DNA of 64,000 bases, from assembly GCA_017463255.1 (NCBI GenBank), contig JAFTPP010000003.1, positions 1 through 64,000 of the forward strand. Reading direction: 5' to 3'. The position numbers and the translations under genes were made by a program. The DNA is from Lachnospiraceae bacterium (lineage in GTDB: Bacteria > Bacillota > Clostridia > Lachnospirales > Lachnospiraceae). The notes below the pieces were generated by a model. That model was not told the DNA's origin and searched no databases. It saw only the letters and a list, made by a program, of their open reading frames with translations. Within the stretch, counting starts at the first letter, position 1. Each line of letters begins with the position of its first letter. Of the stretch, positions 34,152-43,991 are shown in pieces.

Positions 34152-34339
34152 TTGGCAAGATATTTGGCATTTTTTAAGCAAATATGCTGAGATTAAGTAT
34201 CCATAGAGAAAAATTTGCAAATCGGATTCTCTTTTATACAAAAAAAGGATTCTGATAACACATTTTTTCTCTATAGATACTTTTCGCCAAATATTCCAGT
34301 CATAATCCGCATGGCTTTCGCCAAATATTCCAGTCATAA
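34152..34339. repeat. repeat-rich, MITE-like spacer with long hairpin
   Basis: The 312 bp between two convergent genes hold no credible gene. A long imperfect hairpin spans 34195-34282 (AAGTATC-ATAGAGAAAAA against TTTTTTCTCTATAGATACTT). An identical 24-bp direct repeat lies at 34282-34305 and 34316-34339, with core GCCAAATATTCCAG. A diverged inverted copy (TGGCAAGATATTTGGC) lies at 34154-34169. The arrangement suggests a small mobile palindrome, and the hairpin could also terminate both neighbours. An 84-codon open frame in this segment is made of the repeats and is not called. Confidence 0.5.
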
Positions 34340-34341
34340 AC

Positions 34342-35685
34342 TCAATGCTCTAACATATTTTCCACAAAAATCCCATACCCCCTGGTCGGATCATTGACTA
34401 AAACATGTGTCACAGCACCCACAATTCGCCCATTTTGTATGATGGGGCTGCCGCTCATCCCTTGGACAATTCCGCCTGTAAGGTCTAATAATTCTTCATC
34501 GGTAATGTGGATGGATATTTCACGGTTAATTGTGGTTGCATAGTTAAAGGATGTGATTTCTATATCATAGACTTTAGTTTGTTCATTAACTGTGGTAATA
34601 ATCTGGGCGTCCCCGATTTCCACTTCTGTTTTGGTAGCTATAGGGATAGGATCCATGGTAAGTCTGTTAAGGGTTTCATAGTCTACGGTACCATAAATTC
34701 CAAGACCTGTGTTTTCTTCAATGACTCCCATAATATTTCTGTCGGTATATCTGATAATCCCGGTTAATTCTCCCGGCTCTCCCTTCTTCCCTTTTGTAAT
34801 AGACACAATATCCGTGGCGTATAAATAGCCTTCATCTAATTGCATCAAAGTTCCGGCATCCGTGTCGTTTACACCATGTCCCAATGCACCGAACTCGTTA
34901 TCCGGGTTTACATAAGTTAGTGTTCCGATCCCCTGGGCACTATCCCTTACCCAGACGCCGATTTTATACTCACCGTCTTCATTCTTCTTGGGATTAATCT
35001 TTACATCAAAATTCTCTTCTTCCCTGATAATACTTAAGATAAGAGGCTCTCCATTTGACTCTTCCACTATCCGGATTAATTGATTCTTCGTATCGATTTC
35101 TTCTTCATTTACGGTTAAAATAGTATCTCCCTTTTTCAAAATATTCTTAGACGGAGCACACTCATCTCCATCTTCACTTTTAAACTCTCCCACATCAATG
35201 ACCAATACGCCCTTGGTTTCCACATAAATACCAATGGGAATTCCTGCCGGAATAAGACGTACATCATCTATGACATTAATTTCTATTGATTTAAAAGGAA
35301 TAATTCCGAAAAGTTTTAAATCAGCAATATAAGAGCAGGTATCTTTTGCATACATGGTAACCGTTTTATCAAAATCAACTTGCATTGACATTGCCTGCAT
35401 GGTCTTTGTATCATTTAAAGCCTGTCTTGCAACATTCCCGTCTTCATCCAAAGAATCCTTTCGATAAATCACTCCGCTTAAGGGCGAGTTCATCTGAATC
35501 TGCTGCTCTACTCCTGCCTTAATAAATATCTTATCAGGAGTCTTTCTGTAAAGGTCAATATACATTACCGCACAAATCACCACGATTCCCAGAAAAAGAG
35601 CAGACCAAAGAAATCCCCTGTATACCTTTCGCCTTCGAACCAGTACCTTCTCATCTGTTATGGCATTCTTCGCTCTTTTTCTCAT
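34342..35685 (-). CDS. spoIVB: SpoIVB serine peptidase, sporulation signal
   Basis: SpoIVB is secreted from the forespore and cleaves SpoIVFA, triggering activation of sigma-K in the mother cell. This 447-residue protein has an N-terminal membrane anchor (about 24-44), a PDZ domain (about 140-235) and the S55 peptidase domain with H270 in FGALGHGVND and the serine in GMSGSPIIQNG (about 413). It follows recN on the same strand, as in Bacillus, but a terminator lies between them. In Bacillus and many Clostridia spo0A comes next; here it is replaced by repeats and a convergent gene. Confidence 0.95.
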   Translation of the reverse strand: MRKRAKNAITDEKVLVRRRKVYRGFLWSALFLGIVVICAVMYIDLYRKTPDKIFIKAGVEQQIQMNSPLSGVIYRKDSLDEDGNVARQALNDTKTMQAMSMQVDFDKTVTMYAKDTCSYIADLKLFGIIPFKSIEINVIDDVRLIPAGIPIGIYVETKGVLVIDVGEFKSEDGDECAPSKNILKKGDTILTVNEEEIDTKNQLIRIVEESNGEPLILSIIREEENFDVKINPKKNEDGEYKIGVWVRDSAQGIGTLTYVNPDNEFGALGHGVNDTDAGTLMQLDEGYLYATDIVSITKGKKGEPGELTGIIRYTDRNIMGVIEENTGLGIYGTVDYETLNRLTMDPIPIATKTEVEIGDAQIITTVNEQTKVYDIEITSFNYATTINREISIHITDEELLDLTGGIVQGMSGSPIIQNGRIVGAVTHVLVNDPTRGYGIFVENMLEH

Positions 35686-35726
35686 ACACTCATCCCTCTC
35701 TTATTCCTATGTTTTTTACATCTTAT

Positions 35727-35768
35727 AAAAAAATGAAGGACAGTGATGTACTTACATCTCTGTCCTTC
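35727..35768 (-). terminator. intrinsic terminator of recN
   Basis: GAAGGACAG pairs with CTGTCCTTC, with an inner GATGTA/TACATC stem, and on the minus strand is followed by ATTTTTTTAT. It is placed between recN and spoIVB. Confidence 0.85.
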
Positions 35769-35801
35769 TTAGTATGTATAAAAATAAGAATTTCATAAAA
35801 G

Positions 35802-37493
35802 TTATTTTTTGTTAATTTTAGATTGTTTTGCAGTTTCCTTCATTTCAACCGCGTTGTATCTGACAGCCTCCGTTATGGTTTCACCGCCTAAAAGTCTTGC
35901 AAGTTCTTCAATGCTCTCGGATTCATCCAGTAATCTGATATCCGTTCTTGTCTTACTTCCTTCCGTTCCTTTTTCAATAACGTAATGACTGTCTCCCATA
36001 GCAGCAATCTGAGGCAAATGAGTAATACAGAACACCTGATGTTCCTTTCCAAGCTTACCTAGCCTTTCTGACACCTGCCATGCAGTCTTTCCGCTAATTC
36101 CTGCATCTATCTCATCAAAAATCAATGTGATTCCCTGATCCTGTCCTGCAAGAATTGTCTTTATGGCTAACATGATACGGGAAAGTTCACCGCCGCTTGC
36201 CACCTGCACCAATGGCCTTACCGATTCTCCCGGATTTGTAGAAATCAAAAATTCCACATCATCCTTACCGTCAGCTGTATAATCCGGGCAAGTCTCAAAA
36301 TTCACTTCAAAATTTACTGAAAGGAAATTCATACCCTCCAATGATTCCTCTAAAGCTTTTGCAAGATTGCATGCTTCCTTTTTACGGATAGCGCTTATCT
36401 TATCACACAGAATGTCCATATCTGCTTCACACTGCTTCTTTTTCGCTTTCAGATTTTCCATATACTGTTCGTAATCATTGAACTTTTCTAACTTACGGCG
36501 GGCATTGTCTGCATATTCCAGTATCTTTTCAATGGAATTTCCATATTTATCCTTTAAACGGTTAATCTGATTTAACCGGTCATTGGTTGTACGATACTCT
36601 TCTTCGTCAAACTCTAAATCTGAAAGATAGTCATGTACCTCATGATTAAAGTCACTTAACAGATTTTCAATGTCAGTTAACATAACTCCTAATTGTTCTG
36701 CTCTGTCTTCAATACCGTATATTGTATGAAGCTCTCTTAGAGCATGCCCAATCAAGCTTCCCGCACTTGCACTTTCATCAGCCGCAGTAAGCTGCAATGT
36801 CCTGTTTAAAGCACCCACTAACTTTTGGGAATGAAGCATTCTTCTGTAGGTTGTCTCTAATTCTTCGTCTTCGCCATCCTTTAAATCTGCTTCTTCAATT
36901 TCCTTAAGTTCATATTCTAACAAAGAAACTTCCCTGTTTCTTTGGGCATCATCCATTTGTTCTTCCATGAGCTCACGCTTAATCTTAAGATACTCTGCAT
37001 ACAGCTTTTTCTGTCCGCTAAGACTCTCTGTTAATGATGTACCACAATAAGAGTCCAATATTTCCAAATGTTTTTTAGGATTCAATAAAAAGCGGTTATC
37101 ATGCTGACCATGGATATCAATTAACAAATCAGCCAAATCCTGAAGCTGCTTTTGACTGATCATTTCTCCGCCCACCTTACATACACTTCTTTGTGGGGTG
37201 ATTTTACGTTGTAAGATAATGGTGCCATCCTCTTCAATGGGAAGCTCCATTTCCATAATTCTATTCTTCTGTTCTTCGTTCTCTAAGCTAAACACAAGCT
37301 CAACCAATGCATACTCCGCACCGGAACGGATAATATCTTTGTTTGATTTTCCTCCGAGAGCAAGATGAATGGAGCCTATGAGTATAGACTTTCCGGCTCC
37401 TGTTTCTCCTGTGAGAATGTTTAATCCTTTTGTGAAATTAACCTCTGTCTCATCTATGAGAGCCAGATTTTTAACATGTAAACTTTCAAGCAT
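35802..37493 (-). CDS. recN: DNA repair protein RecN
   Basis: This SMC-like ATPase of 563 residues acts in recombinational repair of double-strand breaks. Walker A GLNILTGETGAGKSILIGS is at residues 25-43. A central coiled-coil region (about 155-370) follows, and the C-terminal part has VASGGELSRIMLAIKTIL and Walker B TLIFDEIDAGISG. The length is normal. It lies downstream of argR, the order found across Firmicutes. Confidence 0.97.
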   Translation of the reverse strand: MLESLHVKNLALIDETEVNFTKGLNILTGETGAGKSILIGSIHLALGGKSNKDIIRSGAEYALVELVFSLENEEQKNRIMEMELPIEEDGTIILQRKITPQRSVCKVGGEMISQKQLQDLADLLIDIHGQHDNRFLLNPKKHLEILDSYCGTSLTESLSGQKKLYAEYLKIKRELMEEQMDDAQRNREVSLLEYELKEIEEADLKDGEDEELETTYRRMLHSQKLVGALNRTLQLTAADESASAGSLIGHALRELHTIYGIEDRAEQLGVMLTDIENLLSDFNHEVHDYLSDLEFDEEEYRTTNDRLNQINRLKDKYGNSIEKILEYADNARRKLEKFNDYEQYMENLKAKKKQCEADMDILCDKISAIRKKEACNLAKALEESLEGMNFLSVNFEVNFETCPDYTADGKDDVEFLISTNPGESVRPLVQVASGGELSRIMLAIKTILAGQDQGITLIFDEIDAGISGKTAWQVSERLGKLGKEHQVFCITHLPQIAAMGDSHYVIEKGTEGSKTRTDIRLLDESESIEELARLLGGETITEAVRYNAVEMKETAKQSKINKK

Positions 37494-37605
37494 TGTAATA
37501 CTCCTTATGTATCTTCTCCAGGTTTACTGCCTTTTCACATATCCGCCCAAATCCCGTATATGGGCGGTTTACATAAAATGTGCCAGCAAATGTGCATGCA
37601 CATGT

Positions 37606-38058
37606 TTACTCATTCATAAGAGTTCTGATTGTTTCCATAGCAATCTTAGTATCTTCCACGGTTCTTACCGCTAACATAATCGTATCATCTCCCGCTATGC
37701 TTCCCACAATCTCATGGAGTTCCAATGCATCAAGGGCTGCTGCAACTGCCATCGCCATTCCTGATACCGTCTTAACCACCAGAATGTTTTGTGCCATATC
37801 CATGGATACAAATCCTTCTTTTAACACACGAAGCAGCTTGTCACTTAAATGCTTATCATCATTTTTAAGCACTGCATACTTCTGTTTCCCTTTTCCGTTA
37901 GAAACTTTGGTAAGATTTAATTCTCTTATATCCCTTGAAACAGTAGCCTGTGTTACCTGAAATCCAAGCTCTGTTAATTTGTCAGCCAGTTCTTCCTGTG
38001 TTTCAATATCCATCTGACTGATGAGTTGTAATATTTTTTCCTGACGTTTCTTTTTCAA
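37606..38058 (-). CDS. argR: arginine repressor ArgR/AhrC
   Basis: The 150-residue protein has an N-terminal winged helix (1-70, with the motif VTQATVSRDIRELNLTKV) and a C-terminal arginine-binding hexamerisation domain (about 80-150, with GSIAGDDTIMLAVRT). It represses arginine synthesis and activates catabolism when arginine is bound. The location between nadK and recN is the conserved one. The 112-bp spacer to recN contains a GC-rich hairpin (CCGCCC/GGGCGG) without a T-run. Confidence 0.95.
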   Translation of the reverse strand: MKKKRQEKILQLISQMDIETQEELADKLTELGFQVTQATVSRDIRELNLTKVSNGKGKQKYAVLKNDDKHLSDKLLRVLKEGFVSMDMAQNILVVKTVSGMAMAVAAALDALELHEIVGSIAGDDTIMLAVRTVEDTKIAMETIRTLMNE

Positions 38059-38086
38059 TTTTGCCTCCCCTTTTCCCTCATCACAC

Positions 38087-38884
38087 TTAATTCATCTTAC
38101 GATGAAGCACTTCTAAGAAGCTTAGCTTACTTAATTTTAATATCTTTGTCTGTTTTTCAGAACGGGTGATTTTAATTCTGTCTCCCGTTGTTAACCGTTT
38201 ACTGTGACTTCCGTCAAAATTAACTTCTACATCCTGGATTTTATTATCTTTTCCCGGACATATCTCGATTTCAATCACATCTTTTGGTGCCAAAACAATA
38301 CTTCTGGTATTTAATGTATGAGGACAAATCGGTGTTAACACCATAAGTTCAGCCTTAGGCTCCACAATAGGACCGCCGGCCGACATATTATATCCTGTGG
38401 AACCGGTTGGTGTTGAAACAATAATTCCGTCTGCACTGTATCCTTTTAAAAACTGTCCGTTCACATAGATATGATAATGAATCACCCGCAAAGGACCGGA
38501 ACGCACCAATACAATATCATTTAGTGCAAATTCTTCTGTTTCAGAATCTTTACACATTACAGTTCCGTTAATCATCATGCGGTGTTCTGTTTCATACTCG
38601 TCTTTGACCAAATGCTCCAAAGCCGTAGGAATGGAATCCGTATCCACCTCGGCAAGATACCCTAATGTCCCCAGATTAATTCCAAGAAGAGGTATATTTT
38701 CAGAAGCGAAATCCCTTGCAGCCTGTAATAAGGTTCCGTCACCGCCAAGAACCAGAATACATTCTGCATCTTTGGGTGTCGCATTCACCTTACAGCCCTG
38801 TTTTTCCAAATAGCTCTTAACCTGATTGGTAATAATTAAGTTTTTATCCTTTTCTTCATTGGTAACAATATAAAACGATTTCAC
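38087..38884 (-). CDS. nadK: NAD kinase
   Basis: NadK phosphorylates NAD to NADP in the cytosol. The 265-residue protein has the catalytic GGDGT motif in ILVLGGDGTLLQAARDF, the NE/D stretch FALNDIVLVR and the glycine-rich STPTGSTGYNMSAGGP motif. The length is typical of Gram-positive enzymes. It lies 12 bp after tlyA and 28 bp before argR, in the dxs-tlyA-nadK-argR-recN order. Confidence 0.96.
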   Translation of the reverse strand: MKSFYIVTNEEKDKNLIITNQVKSYLEKQGCKVNATPKDAECILVLGGDGTLLQAARDFASENIPLLGINLGTLGYLAEVDTDSIPTALEHLVKDEYETEHRMMINGTVMCKDSETEEFALNDIVLVRSGPLRVIHYHIYVNGQFLKGYSADGIIVSTPTGSTGYNMSAGGPIVEPKAELMVLTPICPHTLNTRSIVLAPKDVIEIEICPGKDNKIQDVEVNFDGSHSKRLTTGDRIKITRSEKQTKILKLSKLSFLEVLHRKMN

Positions 38885-38896
38885 GTTATTCCTCCG

Positions 38897-39721
38897 CTAC
38901 GCGTCTTCCTTATCCAAATTTGCATGGGCTTTTGCTACAACATCCGCTATGATACTCTTATCAAAATTCACTATATTCCCGGCATCCATAACCTTTTGAA
39001 TATGAACCAGATATTCAATATTGCCTTCCGGACCTTTAATTGGTGAAAATTCCAAAGCCTTTACCTGAAACTGCATCTCTTGTGCAAAATCAATCACCTT
39101 TTCAATTACTTCTTTGTGCACTTCCGGGTCCCTGACTACCCCTTTTTTTCCAACCTTTTCTCTTCCGGCTTCAAATTGGGGTTTAATCAGGCATACCATC
39201 TGTCCCTGGTCTTTTAATAAAAGATAAGCAGGTCCCAAAATCTTAGTAAGGGAAATAAAAGATACATCCACAGAGGCAAAATCCAAATCATCCTCGATAT
39301 CTTCTCTCACCATATATCTGAAATTGGTCTTTTCCATGCATACCACACGCTCATCATTTCTAAGCTTCCAAGCAAGCTGACCATGCCCCACATCCACAGC
39401 ATACACCTTAGCTGCACCATTTTGAAGCATACAATCCGTAAAACCGCCGGTTGATGCACCAATATCCATACATACTGTATTTTCGAGGCTTATATCAAAG
39501 TGACTCATTGCTTTTTCAAGTTTAAGACCGCCACGGCTCACATACTTTAAGACAGCTCCCCTGACTTCTATCTGCGCCTTTTCGGGTGCAAACATAGTGC
39601 CTGCCTTATCTTCACGTTGTCCGTTCACAAATACATTCCCGGACATTATAATTGATTTTGCCTTTTCCCTGGATTCCGCCAGTCCCTTAGAAACCAAAAG
39701 TACATCTAATCTTTCTTTCAT
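38897..39721 (-). CDS. tlyA: TlyA-family rRNA 2'-O-methyltransferase
   Basis: The 274-residue protein has an N-terminal S4 RNA-binding domain (1-60, RLDVLLVSKGLAESREKAK) and an FtsJ-like Rossmann domain with VCMDIGASTGGFTDCMLQNG. TlyA proteins methylate cytidines in 16S and 23S rRNA, and some homologs were annotated as hemolysins. Its place between dxs and nadK is conserved in Firmicutes. Substrate positions cannot be told from sequence. Confidence 0.93.
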   Translation of the reverse strand: MKERLDVLLVSKGLAESREKAKSIIMSGNVFVNGQREDKAGTMFAPEKAQIEVRGAVLKYVSRGGLKLEKAMSHFDISLENTVCMDIGASTGGFTDCMLQNGAAKVYAVDVGHGQLAWKLRNDERVVCMEKTNFRYMVREDIEDDLDFASVDVSFISLTKILGPAYLLLKDQGQMVCLIKPQFEAGREKVGKKGVVRDPEVHKEVIEKVIDFAQEMQFQVKALEFSPIKGPEGNIEYLVHIQKVMDAGNIVNFDKSIIADVVAKAHANLDKEDA

Positions 39722-39750
39722 ATCATACCTTATACCAAAGAATTATCTTT

Positions 39751-41616
39751 TTATATTTTTGTAAGAATATCTTCTGCAATGCTGTCTGCATCTAATTGAA
39801 GTCCTCGTAACAAACTGTCAACACTGCCATGTTCCACATAAGAATCAGGGATTGCATATTGAATGGTTTTTACTCCTTTTGCAAGACTTCCTGTTTCATT
39901 AAGATAAGCAAGAACTTTCTCACCATAACCACCACTTAACACATTTTCTTCCATGGTTACGATAAGGTCATGGTCTTTAGTTAACTCATCGATTAACTTA
40001 GTATCAATAGGTTTTACAAATCTTGCATTTACAAGAGTTGCTTCTATCCCTTTTTCTTTAAGCTTTTCCCGGACGTGTTCTGCAATCTTAACCATGCTTC
40101 CTACCGAAAGAAGAGCTACCTTGCTTCCCTCATAGATTACTTCACTCTTTCCATAAATGATTGGTGCTCTATGCTCGCATAATCCGTCATAAGCTGCTCC
40201 TCTCGGATAACGGATTGCAACAGGTTTACATAATTCAACCGCGTATTTAATCATATCCGAAAGCTCCCACTTATTTTTTGGAGCTAAAATAGTCATATTA
40301 GGAATACTTGAAAGATAGGACAAATCAAAAACGCCCTGATGTGTTTCTCCGTCACTACCTACAAGTCCGGCTCTGTCAATGGCAAAAATAACCGGAAGAT
40401 TCTGCATACATACATCATGCAATATCTGATCGTAAGCACGCTGTAAAAAGGAAGAATAGATTGCTACAATAGGAATCAGTCCTCCGGCTGCAAGAGCTGC
40501 AGCAAAAGTAACCGCGTGTTCTTCAGCAATTCCCACATCAAAAAATCTGTCCGGATACATATTTCTAAAACGTTTCAGCCCTGTTCCGTCAGGCATGGCA
40601 GCGGTAATTGCCACTACCTTTTCGTTTCTTGCACCAAGCTTACACATTACCGTGCTGAACACATCTGTATAATTGGCAACTTCTTTTTTATTTTTAGGAA
40701 GTCCGGTATCAATCATAAATGCATCTGTACCATGGAAACGGGCAGGATGCTTCTCAGCAGGCGAATACCCCTTCCCTTTTTGCGTAAGCACATGTACCAA
40801 CACAGCGTTCTTACATCTTTTTGCTTCTTTTAACACCTTAACCATAGCCTGAACATCATGTCCGTCTACAGGGCCTAAGTAAGTGATACCCATATCTTCA
40901 AAAAACATACCCGGGATTACAAGGTGCTTCACACTGGACTTTGCTCTTCTGACGCTTTCAACTACTGTTTCGCCATATTTGGGTACGCTCTTTAATACCT
41001 TATATACCCCTTCCTTTAAGTCCAGGTACTTGTCCGCTGTACGGACATTATTTAAATATTTTGACATACCGCCCACATTTTCTGAAATAGACATATTATT
41101 GTCATTTAAAACAATAATAAAATTCGTATCCAGTCTGGACGCATTATTTAACGCTTCATACGCCATACCGCCTGTCATGGAACCATCTCCGATAACGGAA
41201 ACAACGGTATGCTTTTGTCCTGCCAAATCTCTTGCCTTCACATACCCAAGTCCTGCTGAAATGGAGGTAGAGCTATGGCCTGTATTAAAACAGTCACATT
41301 CACTTTCATTCCTCTTTGGGAAACCGCTCATTCCCCCTTCTTTACGAAGCTTTTTAAACCCTTCCCTTCTTCCGGTTAAGAGTTTATGGGTATATGCCTG
41401 ATGTCCCACATCCCAGATTAACTTGTCAGTCGGGAAATGAAGCACCTTATGAAGAGCCATGGTAAGCTCTACAGTACCTAAATTGGAAGCAAGATGTCCC
41501 CCGGTTTCACTGATATTTTCAATGAAAAAGGAACGGATTTCCTCAGCTAACTGAGGATAATCCTTAGCATCAATATTCTTTATATCATTTGGCTCATTTA
41601 TCTGTTCTAACAACAA
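39751..41616 (-). CDS. dxs: 1-deoxy-D-xylulose-5-phosphate synthase
   Basis: This thiamine-diphosphate enzyme condenses pyruvate and glyceraldehyde 3-phosphate, the first step of the MEP isoprenoid pathway and a source for thiamine and pyridoxal. The 621 residues include DVGHQAYTHKLLTGR, the cofactor motif GDGSMTGGMAYEALNNA...NDNNMSIS and the transketolase domains, with the GIAEEHAV motif near residue 370. It lies 16 bp after ispA, linking precursor and prenyl chain synthesis. Confidence 0.97.
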   Translation of the reverse strand: MLLEQINEPNDIKNIDAKDYPQLAEEIRSFFIENISETGGHLASNLGTVELTMALHKVLHFPTDKLIWDVGHQAYTHKLLTGRREGFKKLRKEGGMSGFPKRNESECDCFNTGHSSTSISAGLGYVKARDLAGQKHTVVSVIGDGSMTGGMAYEALNNASRLDTNFIIVLNDNNMSISENVGGMSKYLNNVRTADKYLDLKEGVYKVLKSVPKYGETVVESVRRAKSSVKHLVIPGMFFEDMGITYLGPVDGHDVQAMVKVLKEAKRCKNAVLVHVLTQKGKGYSPAEKHPARFHGTDAFMIDTGLPKNKKEVANYTDVFSTVMCKLGARNEKVVAITAAMPDGTGLKRFRNMYPDRFFDVGIAEEHAVTFAAALAAGGLIPIVAIYSSFLQRAYDQILHDVCMQNLPVIFAIDRAGLVGSDGETHQGVFDLSYLSSIPNMTILAPKNKWELSDMIKYAVELCKPVAIRYPRGAAYDGLCEHRAPIIYGKSEVIYEGSKVALLSVGSMVKIAEHVREKLKEKGIEATLVNARFVKPIDTKLIDELTKDHDLIVTMEENVLSGGYGEKVLAYLNETGSLAKGVKTIQYAIPDSYVEHGSVDSLLRGLQLDADSIAEDILTKI

Positions 41617-41632
41617 ACAAGATCACCTCCGC

Positions 41633-42547
41633 TTATTTTCTCCTGTTAATCAGACTGACAATTAAGTCTTTCATAAAAATAGTATTACCCGGCAATTGCT
41701 GTAATAACAATAAAGCATGTTCTGAAATTGTTACGACATCCTGTTTTGCCTGTTTGAGTCCCTTTAATGTTACATAAGTCGCTTTGTTGTTCTTTTCATC
41801 ACTGCCAATGGGTTTTCCAAGTTCTTCCAAAGACGAAGTAATATCAAGAATATCATCCTGAATCTGGAATGCAATTCCTATGTCATACCCCATCTGTTCC
41901 ATGATTTCAATTTCAGATGCTTTGGCACCACCAAGAATGGCTCCCACCATTAAAGCACTCTGAATTAAGGCAGAAGTCTTATTCTCATGAATATATAATA
42001 ACTGTTCTTCTGACAGTTCCTCGTTACGTTTTTCAGCTTCCACATCAACCGTCTGACCGCCTACCATTCCGTAAATACCCGCTTTTCTACTAAGTACAAT
42101 CAAAGCTTCCCCGACACGTTTTGCATCTTTGGCATCTCTTATGGATTTTACGGCAGTTTCATACGCATAATTTAACAGTGCATCTCCTGCTAAAATAGCC
42201 ATAGCTTCCCCATATACAACATGGGTTGTTTTCTTGCCTCTGCGGTATTCATCATTATCCATTGCCGGCAAATCATCATGCACCAATGAATAGGTATGAA
42301 TCATTTCAAGGGCAGACATAAAAGCATGCAGCACTTCCCTTGATTCACAATCGTCTCCATATTTTTGTGAAAACAAATTATAGCTTTCCTCCATAAACAT
42401 AGGACGAAGACGCTTTCCGCCGGCTTCTACGCTATAGTTCATGGCAGACAAAACAGTTTTTTGAAATCCTTCTTCCTTGGGAATGTATTTTGCAAGTATC
42501 TCTTCAATTTTTACAACTCTTAAATCCAACGCTTCCTTAAAACTCAT
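41633..42547 (-). CDS. ispA: geranylgeranyl/farnesyl diphosphate synthase
   Basis: This polyprenyl synthetase (304 residues) has the two aspartate-rich motifs LVHDDLPAMDNDEYRRG and FQIQDDILD that bind Mg-diphosphate substrates, plus GGKRLRP near the start. It makes short prenyl diphosphates for undecaprenyl and quinone-type lipids. The ATG at 42547 overlaps the end of xseB by 11 nt, the normal arrangement; a start six codons earlier is less likely. Confidence 0.95.
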   Translation of the reverse strand: MSFKEALDLRVVKIEEILAKYIPKEEGFQKTVLSAMNYSVEAGGKRLRPMFMEESYNLFSQKYGDDCESREVLHAFMSALEMIHTYSLVHDDLPAMDNDEYRRGKKTTHVVYGEAMAILAGDALLNYAYETAVKSIRDAKDAKRVGEALIVLSRKAGIYGMVGGQTVDVEAEKRNEELSEEQLLYIHENKTSALIQSALMVGAILGGAKASEIEIMEQMGYDIGIAFQIQDDILDITSSLEELGKPIGSDEKNNKATYVTLKGLKQAKQDVVTISEHALLLLQQLPGNTIFMKDLIVSLINRRK

Positions 42548-42749
42548 CTGCCTGCATATCCTCATTTAACTTTAATACTTTTTTCTCGATTTTGTCTATG
42601 CTGTCATTGCATTCCTTAAGCAGTTTCATCCCTTCATGATACACCAAAAAAGATTCTTCTAACGTCAGGTTTGCGCTTTCAAGCTTATTGATTCTATCTT
42701 CAATTTGTTCAAAAGCCTCTTCTACAGACATTGCTTTACTGTTCTCCAT
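42537..42749 (-). CDS. xseB: exodeoxyribonuclease VII small subunit
   Basis: The 70-residue XseB is an all-helical protein with the family pattern SVEEAFEQIEDRINKLES...LTLEESFLVYHEGMKLLKEC. Several copies bind XseA to form the single-strand-specific nuclease. It overlaps xseA by 14 bp and ispA by 11 bp, indicating coupled translation. Confidence 0.95.
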   Translation of the reverse strand: MENSKAMSVEEAFEQIEDRINKLESANLTLEESFLVYHEGMKLLKECNDSIDKIEKKVLKLNEDMQADEF

Positions 42750-43968
42750 AATCCCGCACCACCTTATTTACTTCTGTTACCTGTGCCTTCATTTCGCCGT
42801 TTTTCATCTCAACTAAGATAGTATCCCCGGGTTTTACCTTCTCTATATCCAAAACCGGTTTCCTGTCAGTAAAAGACACATATCCCAATCCGTGGTTTAA
42901 CTGTTCTAAAGGGGACAATCCCTTCATACGCTCTATCATCATCTGCAATCTGTGACGTTTTGAGGTAAGAATCTCTTTCATGCACCGGGTGAGTTGCTCT
43001 TCTAAACGAAGAGTAGCCATTTTCTTTTCCCTTAACTGATTCATGGGACTTAAGTATTTTAACTTCACCGTTAATCCTGCATGTTTGCTACGCTCACGCT
43101 CAATTCTGTGTGCCATCAGATTTGTAAGTCTTACTTTTCTTTCTGATAATTGTGTATAAAAAAGATTTACGTCATACACGGCAAGTTCTGCTGCCGCAGA
43201 AGGTGTCGGTGCACGTAAATCCGCTACATAATCACAGATTGTTGTGTCTGTTTCATGACCTACTGCTGAAATAATAGGTACACTGCAATCAAACACCGCC
43301 TGGGCTACTTTTCTCTCATTAAATGCCCATAAATCTTCAATGGAGCCACCGCCACGCCCTACTATCATTACATCCACGCCTGCCCGCTCTAATGCTCTAA
43401 TTCCGCGCACAATACTGTCCGGGGCATTCTCACCCTGAACGATGGCAGGATACAGAATAATCTGCACATAGGGATTTCTTCTGGTAGCAATATTTATAAT
43501 ATCACGGACCGCCGCACCCGTGTCCGCTGTAACCACACCCAGGGTTTTAATAAATTTTGGAATGGCACGCTTATATTCGGGGGCAAACAAGCCCATTTCT
43601 TCCAATTCTTTTTTTAACTGTTCAAACCGCTCATACAACTGACCGTTTCCGGAAAGAAGAATACGTTTGGCGTAAAGCTGGTATTTACCGTCTCTTTCAT
43701 ATATGGTAACACTTCCGCCTACAATAACCTGCATGCCTTCTTCCATTTGAAACTTAAGTCCGCTTCTTGCAGATGCAAACATAACACAGGCAATGGTGCC
43801 CTTTGCATCCTTAAGGGTAAAATAAATATGTCCGCTGGAATGATACTTCAGATTACTGATTTCACCCTGTACATAAATGGAGGTTAACAGATAATCCTGT
43901 TCAAACATATTGCGGATATATGCATTCAATTGTCCTACGGAATATACACTTCCCGGTAACTTCTCCAT
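42736..43968 (-). CDS. xseA: exodeoxyribonuclease VII large subunit
   Basis: The 410-residue catalytic subunit has an N-terminal OB-fold (SVYSVGQLNAYIRNMFEQD, GEISNLKYHSSGHIYFTLKD) and the nuclease core with GVVTADTGAAVRDI, IVGRGGGSIEDLWAFNE and SAVGHETDTTICDYVADLRAPTPSAAAE. It degrades single-stranded DNA to oligonucleotides in repair. Length is within the family range. It lies 23 bp after nusB; folD, often found between them, is absent. Confidence 0.96.
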   Translation of the reverse strand: MEKLPGSVYSVGQLNAYIRNMFEQDYLLTSIYVQGEISNLKYHSSGHIYFTLKDAKGTIACVMFASARSGLKFQMEEGMQVIVGGSVTIYERDGKYQLYAKRILLSGNGQLYERFEQLKKELEEMGLFAPEYKRAIPKFIKTLGVVTADTGAAVRDIINIATRRNPYVQIILYPAIVQGENAPDSIVRGIRALERAGVDVMIVGRGGGSIEDLWAFNERKVAQAVFDCSVPIISAVGHETDTTICDYVADLRAPTPSAAAELAVYDVNLFYTQLSERKVRLTNLMAHRIERERSKHAGLTVKLKYLSPMNQLREKKMATLRLEEQLTRCMKEILTSKRHRLQMMIERMKGLSPLEQLNHGLGYVSFTDRKPVLDIEKVKPGDTILVEMKNGEMKAQVTEVNKVVRDYGEQ

Positions 43969-43991
43969 TTTATATACACCCGTTCATTCAC

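Noticed and set aside
34083-34337. Minus-strand 84-codon open frame between the PD-(D/E)XK gene and spoIVB
   Set aside because: It is built from the 24-bp direct repeats and the long hairpin, has no convincing ribosome site and no recognisable fold.
37531-37580. GC-rich hairpin CCGCCC/GGGCGG after argR
   Set aside because: There is no T-run on the minus strand, so it is not a convincing intrinsic terminator.
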